Source: Streptomyces sp. CNQ-509 (GTDB lineage: Bacteria; Actinomycetota; Actinomycetes; Streptomycetales; Streptomycetaceae). Taken from it: a stretch of 64,000 nt of DNA. The DNA lies in contig NZ_CP011492.1 of assembly GCF_001011035.1 (NCBI RefSeq), positions 3,481,501 through 3,545,500 of the forward strand. The letters run 5' to 3'. Of this stretch, positions 26,950 to 35,983 are shown piece after piece (within the stretch, counting starts at the first letter, position 1; each line of letters begins with the position of its first letter). The notes under the pieces were generated by a model. The model made no database searches. It saw nothing but the letters and a program-made list of their open reading frames with translations, and was not told the DNA's origin. Made by a program: the position numbers and the translations under genes.

Positions 26950-27495
26950 ATGGCCGAGACACGTCTGGTCCCGTACCGCGCGGTGCGCTGGCCAGGGGGG
27001 ACGAGGAGCGGCGGAGCGCCCCCTGCCCCCCTCGCGGACCTGCCGGAGGTGTGTATGCCGCAACTGAACCTCATCCGGCGCGATCTGGCGGACCGGACGG
27101 TGATCTACCTCGCGGGTGAGATCGATCTGGAATCGGTGCCGCTCCTACGTGAGTTGTTTGCGCAGTGTATGCGCGAGGGTGTCCGAACCGTCGACGTCGA
27201 CTTGATCGCCGTCACCTTCTGCGACTGCAGCGGTCTGCGCGCCTTCCTGGAGATGTCGCACCGGGCCTCCGAGGCCGGGGGCACGCTGCGTCTGCACGAC
27301 CCGCCCACGGTGCTGGTCCGCATCCTCGACCTGACCGGCACCGCTTCTCTCCTGCTCGGCCAGCCGGCCGCGGCGTCGCACGAAGCCTCGCTCCGGCCGA
27401 CGGCCGGTCCGCTCCTGCTGTGGCCCCCGGCCGCCTATGACATCGCGACGCAGGCCGTCGCGGCGCTGCCTGCAGTGCCCCGGGGTGCGCGGTGA
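26950..27495 (+). CDS. STAS-domain anti-sigma factor antagonist
   Basis: 181 residues. The STAS core runs from about residue 38 (LNLIRRDLADRTVIYLAGEIDLESVPLL) through VDVDLIAVTFCDCSGLRAFL, where the Ser of CDCSGL is the expected phosphorylation site. Such proteins release a sigma factor from its anti-sigma kinase in partner-switch pathways. ATG 26950 has AAAGGGAG nine bases upstream; ATG 27055 is the alternative start, just before the domain, with GGAGG too close to it. A SigB-type sigma gene lies 1.2 kb downstream; no anti-sigma kinase is seen between them. Confidence 0.85.
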   Translation: MAETRLVPYRAVRWPGGTRSGGAPPAPLADLPEVCMPQLNLIRRDLADRTVIYLAGEIDLESVPLLRELFAQCMREGVRTVDVDLIAVTFCDCSGLRAFLEMSHRASEAGGTLRLHDPPTVLVRILDLTGTASLLLGQPAAASHEASLRPTAGPLLLWPPAAYDIATQAVAALPAVPRGAR

Positions 27496-27576
27496 CACCC
27501 CGGCTCGGAGCCGCCGACAGCGGCCGTGCTCGCGCCACCCGCCGGTCTCGCACGCAGCTGACAACAGGCGGTCACT

Positions 27577-28665
27577 GTGTACATGTTGCTCATCCCGGTC
27601 CTGACGCCCTTGTTCTTGCTCGGCATGATCATCGGCCTGTCCTGGCTGGAGGCCGCCTTCTGCCTCCGCCGGTCGTGGCTCGTGCTCAGGGCCGGCCGGC
27701 CCGGTCGTCCCGTGCTGAGCCGGCAGCACCCCGCCCCGACGATGAGGTCCGGCGTGCGGCGTGCACCGCGCGGGCGGCGAGGCTGCCGGGACTGCATGAC
27801 CGCGCTGCGCCGGACCTCGGTGTCCCTGTGGAACCAGGACGCCGACGAATGGGCCGCGGCGCTCACCTACTACGCGATACTCGCGCTGGTCCCCGGCGTA
27901 CTGGTCACGGTCTCACTGATCGGGATCGCCGGCCCTGCCGCCACCCGGGATCTCATCAGCCAGGTCACGGCCATGGTCCCGGCAGACGTCCGAGCCGTGA
28001 CGGAGCGCACTCTGCGGGACATGGCCGACCAGCGTGCCGGCGCCTGGCTGCTGGCCATCACGGGCACGGCGGGTGCCCTGTGGTCCGCCTCCGGCTATCT
28101 CGCCGTCTTCCGCCGCTCCCTGCACACCATGCACGGGGTACGGGACCACCGGCCCTTCTGGCGGACGGCACCGCAGACCGTGCTGACGGCTGCGGCGCTG
28201 CTGGCCCTGCTGGTAGCGAGCACGATCCTGCTCATGCTCACCGGTGAGGCGGCCCGCACCCTCGGCTCCGCCCTGGGCATGGACTACGCCGCCCTGACCG
28301 CCTGGAACGCGCTCAAGTGGCCGCTGCTTCTGTGCGTGGCGGTGGTGCTGGTGCTGCTGCTGTTCCGTAGCGGCCCACCCCCGACCCGCCGGATGCGGCG
28401 CATCGCGCCGGGCGGCGCGCTCGCTCTCGTCTTGTGGCTGGCGGCCTCCACGGGCTTCGCCCTCTACATCACCTGGGCCGGCACCTACAACCGGCTCTAC
28501 GGCTCACTCGCCGGGAGCATCGTCTTCCTCGTCTGGCTCTGGGTGTCCAACCTCACCCTGCTCGCCGGCGCCCAGTTCAACGCCGAACTCGCCAGGCTCC
28601 ACCCGCAACGTGCCCGGGAGCAGATCGCTGCCCCGACAGCGACTGATCCGGATCCGGCCCGATGA
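27577..28665 (+). CDS. YihY/BrkB family inner-membrane protein with an extra N-terminal helix
   Basis: 362 residues from GTG 27577. The YihY/BrkB part starts about residue 75 (LRRTSVSLWNQDADEWAAALTYYAILALVPG) and has six membrane helices, including the C-terminal YGSLAGSIVFLVWLWVSNLTLLAGAQFNAEL signature. Ahead of it is a separate hydrophobic stretch (residues 3-30, LLIPVLTPLFLLGMIIGLSW) and a basic linker, which resembles a small Streptomyces membrane peptide fused to the front. If the true start is ATG 27742 the extra part is lost. Family function is not settled. Confidence 0.82.
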   Translation: MYMLLIPVLTPLFLLGMIIGLSWLEAAFCLRRSWLVLRAGRPGRPVLSRQHPAPTMRSGVRRAPRGRRGCRDCMTALRRTSVSLWNQDADEWAAALTYYAILALVPGVLVTVSLIGIAGPAATRDLISQVTAMVPADVRAVTERTLRDMADQRAGAWLLAITGTAGALWSASGYLAVFRRSLHTMHGVRDHRPFWRTAPQTVLTAAALLALLVASTILLMLTGEAARTLGSALGMDYAALTAWNALKWPLLLCVAVVLVLLLFRSGPPPTRRMRRIAPGGALALVLWLAASTGFALYITWAGTYNRLYGSLAGSIVFLVWLWVSNLTLLAGAQFNAELARLHPQRAREQIAAPTATDPDPAR

Positions 28666-28693
28666 GCGACCACCCCTACCGAAGGAACGTTCC

Positions 28694-29548
28694 ATGCTGG
28701 ACGCACGCACCAAGAGCACCCGGCGTACACACCCCCACGACGACGCCCCGGACACCGCTGCCCTCTTCCGCCGCATCGCCGCCTTGCCGGACGGCCCGGA
28801 GAAGACCGCGCTACGGCAGGACGCGGTGTGTGCCTGGATGCCCATGGCCACCCGGCTCGCCGGCCGGTTCCGCAACCGCGGCGAGTCCTTCGCAGACCTC
28901 GAACAGGTCGCCCGGCTCGGCCTGGTCAGGGCAGTCTCGCGCTATGACCCGATGGTGGGCACCGCGTTCGCGAGCTACGCGGTGCCCACCATCGTCGGCG
29001 AGGTGAAACGGCACTTCCGCGACCACATGTGGGCCGTCCACGTGCCCAGGCGCGCCAAAGAGCTGCGCCAGCAAGTCCACACCGCCAACCGCGAACTCGG
29101 CGACTCCCCCACCAGCGCAGGCCCCGCCGTGGCGGAGATCGCCGCGCACACCGGACTGAGCGAGCAGGAGGTGCGACGCGGGCAGGGCGCGCTGGATTGC
29201 TTCACCGCCCAGTCGCTGGACGCCACCCTCGACCCCTCAGAGGACGACTACCCGCTGGCCGCGACGCTGGGCCGGGACGATCCCGGCTTCGGCCGGGCCA
29301 TCGACCGAGCGGCGCTGCGCCCGCTGGTGCAGGCACTGCCCGAGCAGGAGCGGCGCATCCTGTACCTGCGGTTCTTCTGCGACATGACACAACGCCGGAT
29401 CGGCGACGAACTCGGGTTCTCCCAGATGCACATCTCCCGGCTGATCAGCGCCACCTGCGCACGCCTGCGTGATCAAGTGCTGGCCGACGCCGGCGCACCG
29501 CACCGCGTCATGGATCAGCGCGGGCGGCGTCCACATGGCGATCGGTGA
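28694..29548 (+). CDS. SigB/SigF-type RNA polymerase sigma factor
   Basis: 284 residues. Region 2 shows RNRGESFADLEQVARLGLVRAVSRYDPMVGTAFASYAVPTIVGEVKRHFRD, the hallmark of the B/F/G sigma group. Region 3 has VAEIAAHTGLSEQEV, and region 4 has LPEQERRILYLRFFCDMTQRRIGDELGFSQMHISRLI. Group members control osmotic, oxidative and developmental stress in streptomycetes and are held by anti-sigma kinases. ATG 28694 is preceded by GAAGGAA. It follows the BrkB gene by 28 bp, so they may be co-transcribed. Confidence 0.92.
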   Translation: MLDARTKSTRRTHPHDDAPDTAALFRRIAALPDGPEKTALRQDAVCAWMPMATRLAGRFRNRGESFADLEQVARLGLVRAVSRYDPMVGTAFASYAVPTIVGEVKRHFRDHMWAVHVPRRAKELRQQVHTANRELGDSPTSAGPAVAEIAAHTGLSEQEVRRGQGALDCFTAQSLDATLDPSEDDYPLAATLGRDDPGFGRAIDRAALRPLVQALPEQERRILYLRFFCDMTQRRIGDELGFSQMHISRLISATCARLRDQVLADAGAPHRVMDQRGRRPHGDR

Positions 29549-29735
29549 GCGAGATGAGCCCATCCCCGATCGCCTGTTTCCCACAGCCCGCGGTTCGGCT
29601 TGGCTCACGGTGACCGAGTGTCTCCGTCGCGCCGGCGCCCGTGGACCAAGCGGGTACCCGGCGGCCCTGCTGCGTCGACCGATCCGGACGACCGACCCCC
29701 GCAGAGTTCCATCCGCTCTCGCTCAGGAGTCAGCC

Positions 29736-30047
29736 ATGGGCATCATCGCGTGGATCATCCTCGGTCTGCTGGCCGGGGTGATCGCCAAACTACTGATCCC
29801 CGGCAGGGACGGGCACGGACTGATCATCACCACCCTGACAGGGATTGCCGGCGCCCTGCTGGGCGGCTTCCTCGCCGCCGAGTTGTTCGACGTCGACGGC
29901 AACCAGGGGTTCTTCGACCTCACCACCTGGATCACCGCCGTCGCCGGCGCGGGCGTCCTGCTGCTCTCCTTCCGCATGGTCCAAGGGCGCGGCGTCGGGA
30001 GCCGACGTGCCGGAAGGCGCTCCGGCCGGCGCTCCGCCCGCCGCTGA
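29736..30047 (+). CDS. GlsB/YeaQ/YmgE family stress-response membrane protein
   Basis: 103 residues. Three membrane helices carry the transglycosylase-associated family signature GIIAWIILGLLAGVIAKLLIPG and a Gly-rich second helix (ITTLTGIAGALLGGFLA). A basic tail (GSRRAGRRSGRRSARR) follows. Family members are induced by general stress; the biochemical role is unknown. ATG 29736 has AGGAG six bases upstream. Its position directly after a SigB-type sigma gene suggests membership in that regulon, though I could not find a clean promoter match. Confidence 0.88.
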   Translation: MGIIAWIILGLLAGVIAKLLIPGRDGHGLIITTLTGIAGALLGGFLAAELFDVDGNQGFFDLTTWITAVAGAGVLLLSFRMVQGRGVGSRRAGRRSGRRSARR

Positions 30048-30150
30048 ACCGAGCCTTCATGAACGCCACCGTCCGGTCCCGGCGGGCCGCGCCCGTGCGC
30101 ACCGCAGACACAGGTTCGCCGTGCGGCTCGCCGTGACCGGGGCAGGTGGC

Positions 30151-30223
30151 CCGGGCGCCGCGGCAGCACGTTCTGCTCCGCTCTGGCGGCCCCCTCGCGG
30201 GGCAGAACGGCCGCGGCGCCCGG
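30151..30223. terminator. Large two-tier hairpin between convergent genes
   Basis: CCGGGCGCCGCGGC (30151-30164) pairs with GCCGCGGCGCCCGG (30210-30223). Inside it GTTCTGC (30170-30176) pairs with GCAGAAC (30202-30208). It lies between the stops of the GlsB gene and the LysR gene and could end both. Confidence 0.6.
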
Positions 30224-30234
30224 CTCCCCGAGCG

Positions 30235-31149
30235 TCAGCGCGCAGTCTGATCGTTACGCGCCAGCCAGCCCAGCCGGGCGGACATGGTGCGTGCGCAGGC
30301 GACGATGGCTCGGACATGGTCGGAGTCGTCGCTCGCGCGCCACAGCACCGACCACGGGTAGTACGACGTGGGTTCGGTGAGCGGGCGCCAGAGGGTGCCG
30401 GGATAGGCGGAGATGCAGGAGGCCGGCACGCAGTACAGGCAGCGGCCCTGGGCGACCAGGTCGGCGGCCGCCCGGATGCTCTCGACCGTGCCCTCGTACA
30501 CGGTCGGCGTGAAACCGGCTTCCCGGCACATCTCGACCGTGAACTGATTGAACTCCGGGGCCTGGACTTCTTCGGCAAGCAGCAGCGGCTCCTGGGCCAG
30601 CACCGCGACCGGTACGTCGGCCATTGAGGCAAACCGGTGGCCAGCGGGGATCATGACCCCCAGCGGGTCGTGGCGGAACAGCTGAGAGGCCACCTCGGGC
30701 GGGGCGAGCGCCGCCCGCCCGATACCCACGTCCAGCCGTCCGTCGACGAGCAGTTGGTACTGCTCGGGTACACCCGCCTCGACCTGATGGATCACCAGTT
30801 CCGGGAACCGGGCCTGCACCTCGTACAAGATCTGCGCCATCGAGTCGTAGCCGGCATCGATGATCCCCACCCGCAGCGCGGGAGACGCGCTCCCCGCGCC
30901 GCGCGCAACCGCGGCGGCCCGCTCCACATGAGCCAGGATCTGCCGTGCTTCCACCAGGAACGCCGCGCCGGCGGCGGTCAGCGCGACATGGTGCGTGCTC
31001 CGTTCCACCAGCCGCACCCCCACGGCGCGCTCCAGACGCTGCACCTGCTGGCTCAGCGCCGACTGCACGATGTGCTCGCGGGCCGCGGCCCGGCCGAAGT
31101 GCAACTCCTCGGACAGCGTCACGAAAAAGCGAAGCTGGCGCAGATCCAC
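30235..31149 (-). CDS. LysR family transcriptional regulator
   Basis: 304 residues. The N-terminal winged helix is DLRQLRFFVTLSEELHFGRAAAREHIVQSALSQQVQRLE, followed by the linker helix and a periplasmic-binding-like effector domain (PALRVGIIDAGYDSMAQILYEVQARFPEL). GTG 31149 matches the usual family start; a GTG eight codons upstream is possible. The upstream DNA is the 360-bp gap to 31508, but the facing gene is small and of unknown role, so the target is unclear. The effector is unknown. Confidence 0.9.
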   Translation of the reverse strand: MDLRQLRFFVTLSEELHFGRAAAREHIVQSALSQQVQRLERAVGVRLVERSTHHVALTAAGAAFLVEARQILAHVERAAAVARGAGSASPALRVGIIDAGYDSMAQILYEVQARFPELVIHQVEAGVPEQYQLLVDGRLDVGIGRAALAPPEVASQLFRHDPLGVMIPAGHRFASMADVPVAVLAQEPLLLAEEVQAPEFNQFTVEMCREAGFTPTVYEGTVESIRAAADLVAQGRCLYCVPASCISAYPGTLWRPLTEPTSYYPWSVLWRASDDSDHVRAIVACARTMSARLGWLARNDQTAR

Positions 31150-31508
31150 AGCCTGCCACCCCTCTACCCCCACCCCCTGAGCTTAGTTGCAGGCCCTCTT
31201 CCGCGGAATACACGAGCAGTTCGCCGCGGCGGAGGGCAGCCACTTCACGGACCGCTGCAGTAGCCGATGCCGCGGCATATTCCATGCGTCCGCCCGCACG
31301 GTGAGACCGGCCGCCGGCCGCTGATCCGTTCGCGCGTTCGGGCAGGCACCGCCTGCCGCTACCGACATGGCCCCGCCCCGTCCGGGAGTACTGTTGTGGT
31401 ACCGAGTGCGTCTCAGACGCAGCCATCCCTCCAGCGTCGCCCTCGGCGAACGACGAGGCCGTCGGCGCACCTTCCGTCAGGCCCCTAGGACCGATCAAGA
31501 GGACGGAT
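31150..31508. other. Intergenic region between LysR and a small CxxC gene
   Basis: No gene recognised. It should contain the promoters of both divergent neighbours. A minus-strand stretch around 31180-31290 reads MEYAAASATAAVREVAALRR and looks protein-like, but has no recognised homology or RBS. Confidence 0.4.
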
Positions 31509-31790
31509 GTGCGGCGCATGTACTCACAGGACGCGATCTCCGGCCGTCGTAGCGGCCGTTCAGCACCCACCGACGAGATGATCTGGGGACTGGCCTGTGT
31601 GATCTGCGGCACCGACTACCGTCACGCCCCGGCTGCGAACGCGCGTGTGGTCTCCCACCGCGACGACAAGCAGCTGCTGGCCTGCCAGGGTGTGTGCGCA
31701 CGGATGGCAAGCGGGTCCGTCACGGGGGTGGACGAGACACCCGTCCCGCTGGCCGAGCGCATGCGCAGGTACGGGACCGACCGTTCCTGA
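31509..31790 (+). CDS. Small CxxC protein of unknown function
   Basis: 93 residues from GTG 31509, preceded by AAGAGGA. The centre reads LACVICGTDYRH then LLACQGVCARMASG, so a CxxC and a CxxxC pair about 30 residues apart could bind one zinc ion. No family recognised. It lies just before the convergent NhaP-type antiporter and near other stress genes. Confidence 0.6.
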   Translation: MRRMYSQDAISGRRSGRSAPTDEMIWGLACVICGTDYRHAPAANARVVSHRDDKQLLACQGVCARMASGSVTGVDETPVPLAERMRRYGTDRS

Positions 31791-31876
31791 TCGGCATGCG
31801 GCGGGCATCGGACAGCCGCCCATCAGCCGCGCACGCAACCCTCTCAGCCCCTACCACCCAGACAATGCTTGACAGG

Positions 31877-33208
31877 TCACGGCTTTGAGCACATGAAAAC
31901 GGTGGCGAGGTGGAGTCCGGCCAGGTAGGTCAGGGCATGTCTACGGCACGTGCCGGGCTCGGCACGGCGGCTTCTTCGTTCCATACGGCTGATGGCCGGT
32001 GCCGCCATGACGCCGTGCAGTGCCACCGAGCCCACCACGGTGAAGGCCACCACGGCCCACAGTTCGCGCTCCAGCCCGCTGAACGGATTCTGACCCAGCG
32101 CATAGGACAGGTAGAACAGCGAGCCAATCCCGCGGATACCGAACGACGCTACGACAACGCGCTCCGGTCGCCCCATAGTGCTCTTCACCTGAGCCAGCCA
32201 CCCGGTGAGAGGCCGGACGACCAGCAGCACCAGGACCCCGACGACCACCCCCCTCATGGTCAGGGCAGACAAGGCGCCGGTGGCGAGGTAGCCGCCGAGC
32301 AGAAACAGCAGAAGCGCGGTGAGCAACCGCTCGATCTGCTCAGTGAACTCATGCAGAACCTTGTGGTAGCCGTGGCTGCGCTCTGCGGCACGGACAGCGC
32401 ATGCGGTGACGAACACGGACAGGAATCCATAGCCGTGGAGCACCTCGGCGATCCCGTAGGACAAGAAGGTGGCCCCCAGCGCCACGAAGCCCTCCATGTG
32501 CTCGGACAGCCGCAGCACCGGCGTCTTCGCACGGAAGAACATCCACCCCAGCAACCAGCCGACGGCCGCACCCACGACCAGCCCGACGGCACACTTGCCC
32601 AGCACGTCTGCCAGAGCCCAACGTCCGATCCACTCCGTCGACCAACCGGCGCCCGCCGCCGCAGCGAGGGCGATGGCCGCATAGACGAACGGAAAGGCGA
32701 GGCCGTCGTTCAGCCCCGCCTCACTGGTGAGAGCGAACTGCGCCTCCTCCTCCTCATGCTCGGTGCCCAGCGGCTCCCCCACCCGCACCTCCCCGGCCAG
32801 CACCGGATCGGTGGGCGCGAGCACAGCACCCAGCAGCAGGGCGACGGCGGGCGGCCAGTCCAGCAGACCCCAGGCCAGCACAGCGACGGCCGCCACAGTC
32901 AGCGGCATCGTGACGCCCAGCAACCGCCAGGTACTGGACCACCTCCGAAGGCCGAAGGGCCGGTCAATGGCGAGCCCTGCTCCCATCAGCGACACGATCA
33001 CACACACCTCGGTGGTGTGCTCGACCCACAGGCGGTCCTGTACGGGGTCCACCGCCGGCACGGGCAGCGGCAGCAACTGGATGAGCACGCCTGCGACCAG
33101 GAAGATCATCGGCAGGGAGAACGGCCGCTTGGAAACAACCCGAGGCAGCACTGCCGCCGCGAGCGCCCCGAGACCCAGGCAGAGATACACCACATCCGAA
33201 AACGTCAC
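31877..33208 (-). CDS. Cation:proton antiporter, CPA1/NhaP type
   Basis: 443 residues with about 12 membrane helices. The ion-binding helix contains LLGAVLAPTDPVLAGEVRVG (the family TDP site) and EAGLNDGLAFPFVYAAIALA (the ND site). A hinge Arg motif is seen at FGIRGIGSLFYLSYAL. Members exchange Na+ or K+ for protons and protect against salt and alkaline stress. GTG 33208 has AGGAG six bases upstream. It sits back to back with the nhaA-type gene, 434 bp apart. Confidence 0.92.
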   Translation of the reverse strand: MTFSDVVYLCLGLGALAAAVLPRVVSKRPFSLPMIFLVAGVLIQLLPLPVPAVDPVQDRLWVEHTTEVCVIVSLMGAGLAIDRPFGLRRWSSTWRLLGVTMPLTVAAVAVLAWGLLDWPPAVALLLGAVLAPTDPVLAGEVRVGEPLGTEHEEEEAQFALTSEAGLNDGLAFPFVYAAIALAAAAGAGWSTEWIGRWALADVLGKCAVGLVVGAAVGWLLGWMFFRAKTPVLRLSEHMEGFVALGATFLSYGIAEVLHGYGFLSVFVTACAVRAAERSHGYHKVLHEFTEQIERLLTALLLFLLGGYLATGALSALTMRGVVVGVLVLLVVRPLTGWLAQVKSTMGRPERVVVASFGIRGIGSLFYLSYALGQNPFSGLERELWAVVAFTVVGSVALHGVMAAPAISRMERRSRRAEPGTCRRHALTYLAGLHLATVFMCSKP

Positions 33209-33642
33209 CGCATACTCCTGCCCGCCGCGCGCATGGAGTCTCCCCAGCCACGCGTGTACCCACCGGCTCCCACCTGTCCTGGGACCCTCTGCCGCCGCCG
33301 ATCACGTCGCGACCCGTTTCACGCGCCGTTCTGATCGAATTCGTGGTGCTCGAACGCTGCGAGCCCCCGTTCGGCCATACGCGTTACCGGCGGGTTCGTA
33401 CGCGGGGAGCCGCCGCTTCCCGACGTCCGGGCGGCGCTGGGGTCGCAACGTGCAGCAGTCGCTCTGGCTGACCGGGCCCGGGTATCCACCGGCAGTCGAA
33501 CTCCTCGATCGGTCACTCAGCGTGTTCGGGCATGTGGGATAAGGTGCTGGCAATGCGCCGGGGCGCAGGGTGTGCCGGGAAGTCTGGTCGGCGGTCCGAG
33601 GGCCTATGCGCCCGTGATCGGCTCCCTGGAGGTTACGCCGCT
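33209..33642. other. Intergenic region between two divergent antiporter genes
   Basis: 434 bp with no credible gene. It probably holds both promoters. I see no strong dyad. Confidence 0.45.
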
Positions 33643-34944
33643 GTGGCCGACACGCCGCGTCGTTCTTTGTTCCTCGGTGTGCTGCCGTGGCCCGAGCGGC
33701 AGGCGGTCGCCCGGGCGCTTCGTACGGAGACGCTCGGTGGCCTGGTGCTGCTGGTCGCCGCGCTGGTGGCACTGGTGTGGGCCAACAGCCCACTCAGCCA
33801 CGTTTACGAAGAGGTCCGCGGCTTCCACTTCGGTGTCTCCGAGCTGGGGCTGGACCTGTCGGTGCAGCACTGGACCGCGGACGGGCTGCTCGCGGTGTTC
33901 TTCCTCGTCGCCGGCATCGAGCTGAAGCGGGAGCTGGTCATCGGGGAACTGCGCACGCCCGCGACGGCGGCGCTGCCGGTCGTGGCGGCGCTGTGCGGCA
34001 TGGCCGTGCCGGCCGCCGTCTACGTCACTGCAGCGGCCTTCCGGGGCGGCGACCTTGTCGGGTGGGCGGTGCCGATGGCCACCGACATCGCCTTCGCCCT
34101 GGCCGTCCTCGCGGTGATCAGCACGCATCTGCCGACCTCGCTACGGGCCTTCCTCCTGACGCTGGCGGTCGTCGACGACCTCGGGGCCATCCTCGTGATC
34201 GCCTTGTTCTACACGTCCGACCTCAACGTTCCCGCCCTGGCAGGAGCCGTGTCCGGACTCGCCGTCTTCTCCTTGCTGCAGAAGCTGCGGGTGACGGGCT
34301 GGTGGTGGTACGTGCCGCTGGGCGTGGTGATCTGGGCGCTGACGTACAACGGCGGAGTCCACGCCACCGTCGCCGGGGTGGCGATGGCGCTGCTCTTGCG
34401 CGCCTCACGCGACGAAGGGGAGAAGTCCTCGCCCGGCGAGCGCACCGAACACCTGCTGCATCCCTTCTCCGCCACCGTCGCCGTGCCGCTCTTCGCCCTC
34501 TTCGCCGCCGGGGTCGGCGTATCCCCCACCGCCCTGGGTGACGTCTTCACGCGGCCGGAGGCCCTGGGCGTGGTCCTGGGGCTGGTTCTGGGCAAGACCC
34601 TGGGGATCTTCGCCGGCACGTATCTCGCCGCCCGCTTCACCCGTGCACAGCTCAACCCGAACCTGGCCTGGGCCGACGTCCTGGCGCTCGCGGCGCTGGG
34701 CGGCATCGGGTTCACCGTCTCGCTGCTCATCGGCGATCTCGCCTTCTCCGGCTCCGCGCTGGGCGAGGAGGTCAAAGCGGCCGTCCTCGTGGGCTCCGTC
34801 CTCGCCGCACTGCTCGCCGTGGTGCTGTTGCGCCGTCGCAACCGTATCTACCGGCTCCTGTACGAGGAGGAGAACACCGATGCCGACCTCGACGGCATCC
34901 CGGACATCTACCAGCGCAACACCACCGACGACGCAGTCCCATAG
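33643..34944 (+). CDS. nhaA: Na+/H+ antiporter NhaA
   Basis: 433 residues. All main NhaA marks are present: HWTADGLLAVFFLVAGIELKREL, PMATDIAFALAVLA (the conserved Asp), and FLLTLAVVDDLGAILVIALFY, whose Asp pair binds sodium and protons, plus LGGIGFTVSLLIGDLAF near the end. The cytoplasmic tail (ENTDADLDGIPDIYQRN) is acidic. GTG 33643 has GGAGG ten bases upstream. Confidence 0.95.
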   Translation: MADTPRRSLFLGVLPWPERQAVARALRTETLGGLVLLVAALVALVWANSPLSHVYEEVRGFHFGVSELGLDLSVQHWTADGLLAVFFLVAGIELKRELVIGELRTPATAALPVVAALCGMAVPAAVYVTAAAFRGGDLVGWAVPMATDIAFALAVLAVISTHLPTSLRAFLLTLAVVDDLGAILVIALFYTSDLNVPALAGAVSGLAVFSLLQKLRVTGWWWYVPLGVVIWALTYNGGVHATVAGVAMALLLRASRDEGEKSSPGERTEHLLHPFSATVAVPLFALFAAGVGVSPTALGDVFTRPEALGVVLGLVLGKTLGIFAGTYLAARFTRAQLNPNLAWADVLALAALGGIGFTVSLLIGDLAFSGSALGEEVKAAVLVGSVLAALLAVVLLRRRNRIYRLLYEEENTDADLDGIPDIYQRNTTDDAVP

Positions 34945-34984
34945 CCGAGGAGAGAACTGCGCCTCCGGTACCGCAGGTCCTATG

Positions 34985-35408
34985 CCTGGCCATCGCCGGG
35001 ACCTGGGACGTCGACAGCCGGGTCACGCCCACGGACTCGGCGGGTTTCCCGACGCGGCGGGGAGACGCCGAGCAAGTAGGCAGTGGCCACCACGCTGATC
35101 AGGGCCTGCTCGGCCCGGCGCCTCCCTGAAGCAGCCAGTGCGGGAAGTAGCTGCCCTGCCTCAGCTCGGGCACGGCCAACTCCACCGTGCCTGCGCGGGT
35201 GTCCCACTCCCGCGGGCGATAGCCGTTGCGCCGGTTGATCCGTTCATCGCTGACCTGCCCGTAATTCGGCACCGCAGAGAACATCGGCCTCCGCGGCCAT
35301 CAGCGCGTCGGCGAACGTCTTGACCATCGCGCGCAGCAGATCCGGACTCGCCGCGGCGAGACGGTCTTCGGTCAGAGCGTGCAGGGGCACACAGTCAGGT
35401 GCGGTCAT
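34985..35408 (-). pseudogene. IS256 (mutator) family transposase, frameshifted and truncated
   Basis: Three reading frames on the minus strand join into the N-terminal part of a mutator transposase. The first, from ATG 35408, reads PDLLRAMVKTFADALMAAEA. The second continues YGQVSDERINRRNGYRPREW and TVELAVPELRQGSYFPHWLL. The third has ALISVVATAYLLGVS and then loses homology. At least two frameshifts have occurred, and the catalytic C-terminal half with its DDE residues is missing. No terminal inverted repeats were recognised. Confidence 0.85.
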
Positions 35409-35983
35409 CGTGCTGATCCCCTTCGAGGCTTCGACACTTCGAAGATCAGCCGGTGGCCGTTCATCCATGCAGGCCCCACCCGACGCCGGAGCAACCCCGG
35501 ATCAAGCCGGACCCGTGCACCACTTCCCAGGACGCAACCCAGCGCGGTGGAGGACGAGCTGAAGCGTCTCCCCGCCGAGTAGGTCCGCGTAACAGGACGA
35601 CACCCGCCTCTTCGTTCCGCCATCGGATCAGCGATGGAGTGCGGGAGGCACACACCGATCGCGGGTCCTGGCAGCCCCGGCAGCGGGGTGCGGGAGCTGC
35701 GGGCGGCGGGGAGCCGCGGGACGACTCGCGCCAGAACTCCGGGCGGCGCTGCGGCTGGAGCCGTCATTCCTCGCGCGCCGCCCCGGTCTCAGTTCTGGTC
35801 TCGTTCATTTCTGACATAAGGCACATCACCGCGCGCCCTGGCGCTGCCAGGTCAAGCCACAGGGCATCTCCATCCCTCAGAAGGGGATTTCCGCCAGTCC
35901 AGGACGTGAACGTCCCCGCGATGCGCCATTCTGGGGCCTGTCCAGGAGCAGTTCCGGTTCGGAGTCCGACGGCGCTCGTCTTT
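35409..35983. other. Region before the helicase-associated gene
   Basis: 575 bp with no credible gene. It contains one copy of the two-part direct-repeat motif at 35785-35806. The promoter of the downstream gene should lie near its right end. Confidence 0.4.
35785..35806. repeat. Two-part direct-repeat motif, copy 3
   Basis: GTCTCA at 35786 and GTCTCG at 35797, 11 bp apart, ending GTTC. It is close in sequence to copies near both ends of the 24-26 kb element. Confidence 0.55.

Noticed and set aside
29652-29657. GGGTAC upstream of the GlsB gene as a SigB-type -10 element
   Set aside because: No GNNT-type -35 element at 14-16 bases upstream, so not supported.
33302-33793. Minus-strand frame in the gap between the two antiporter genes
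   Set aside because: It extends into nhaA on the other strand and has no recognisable domain.
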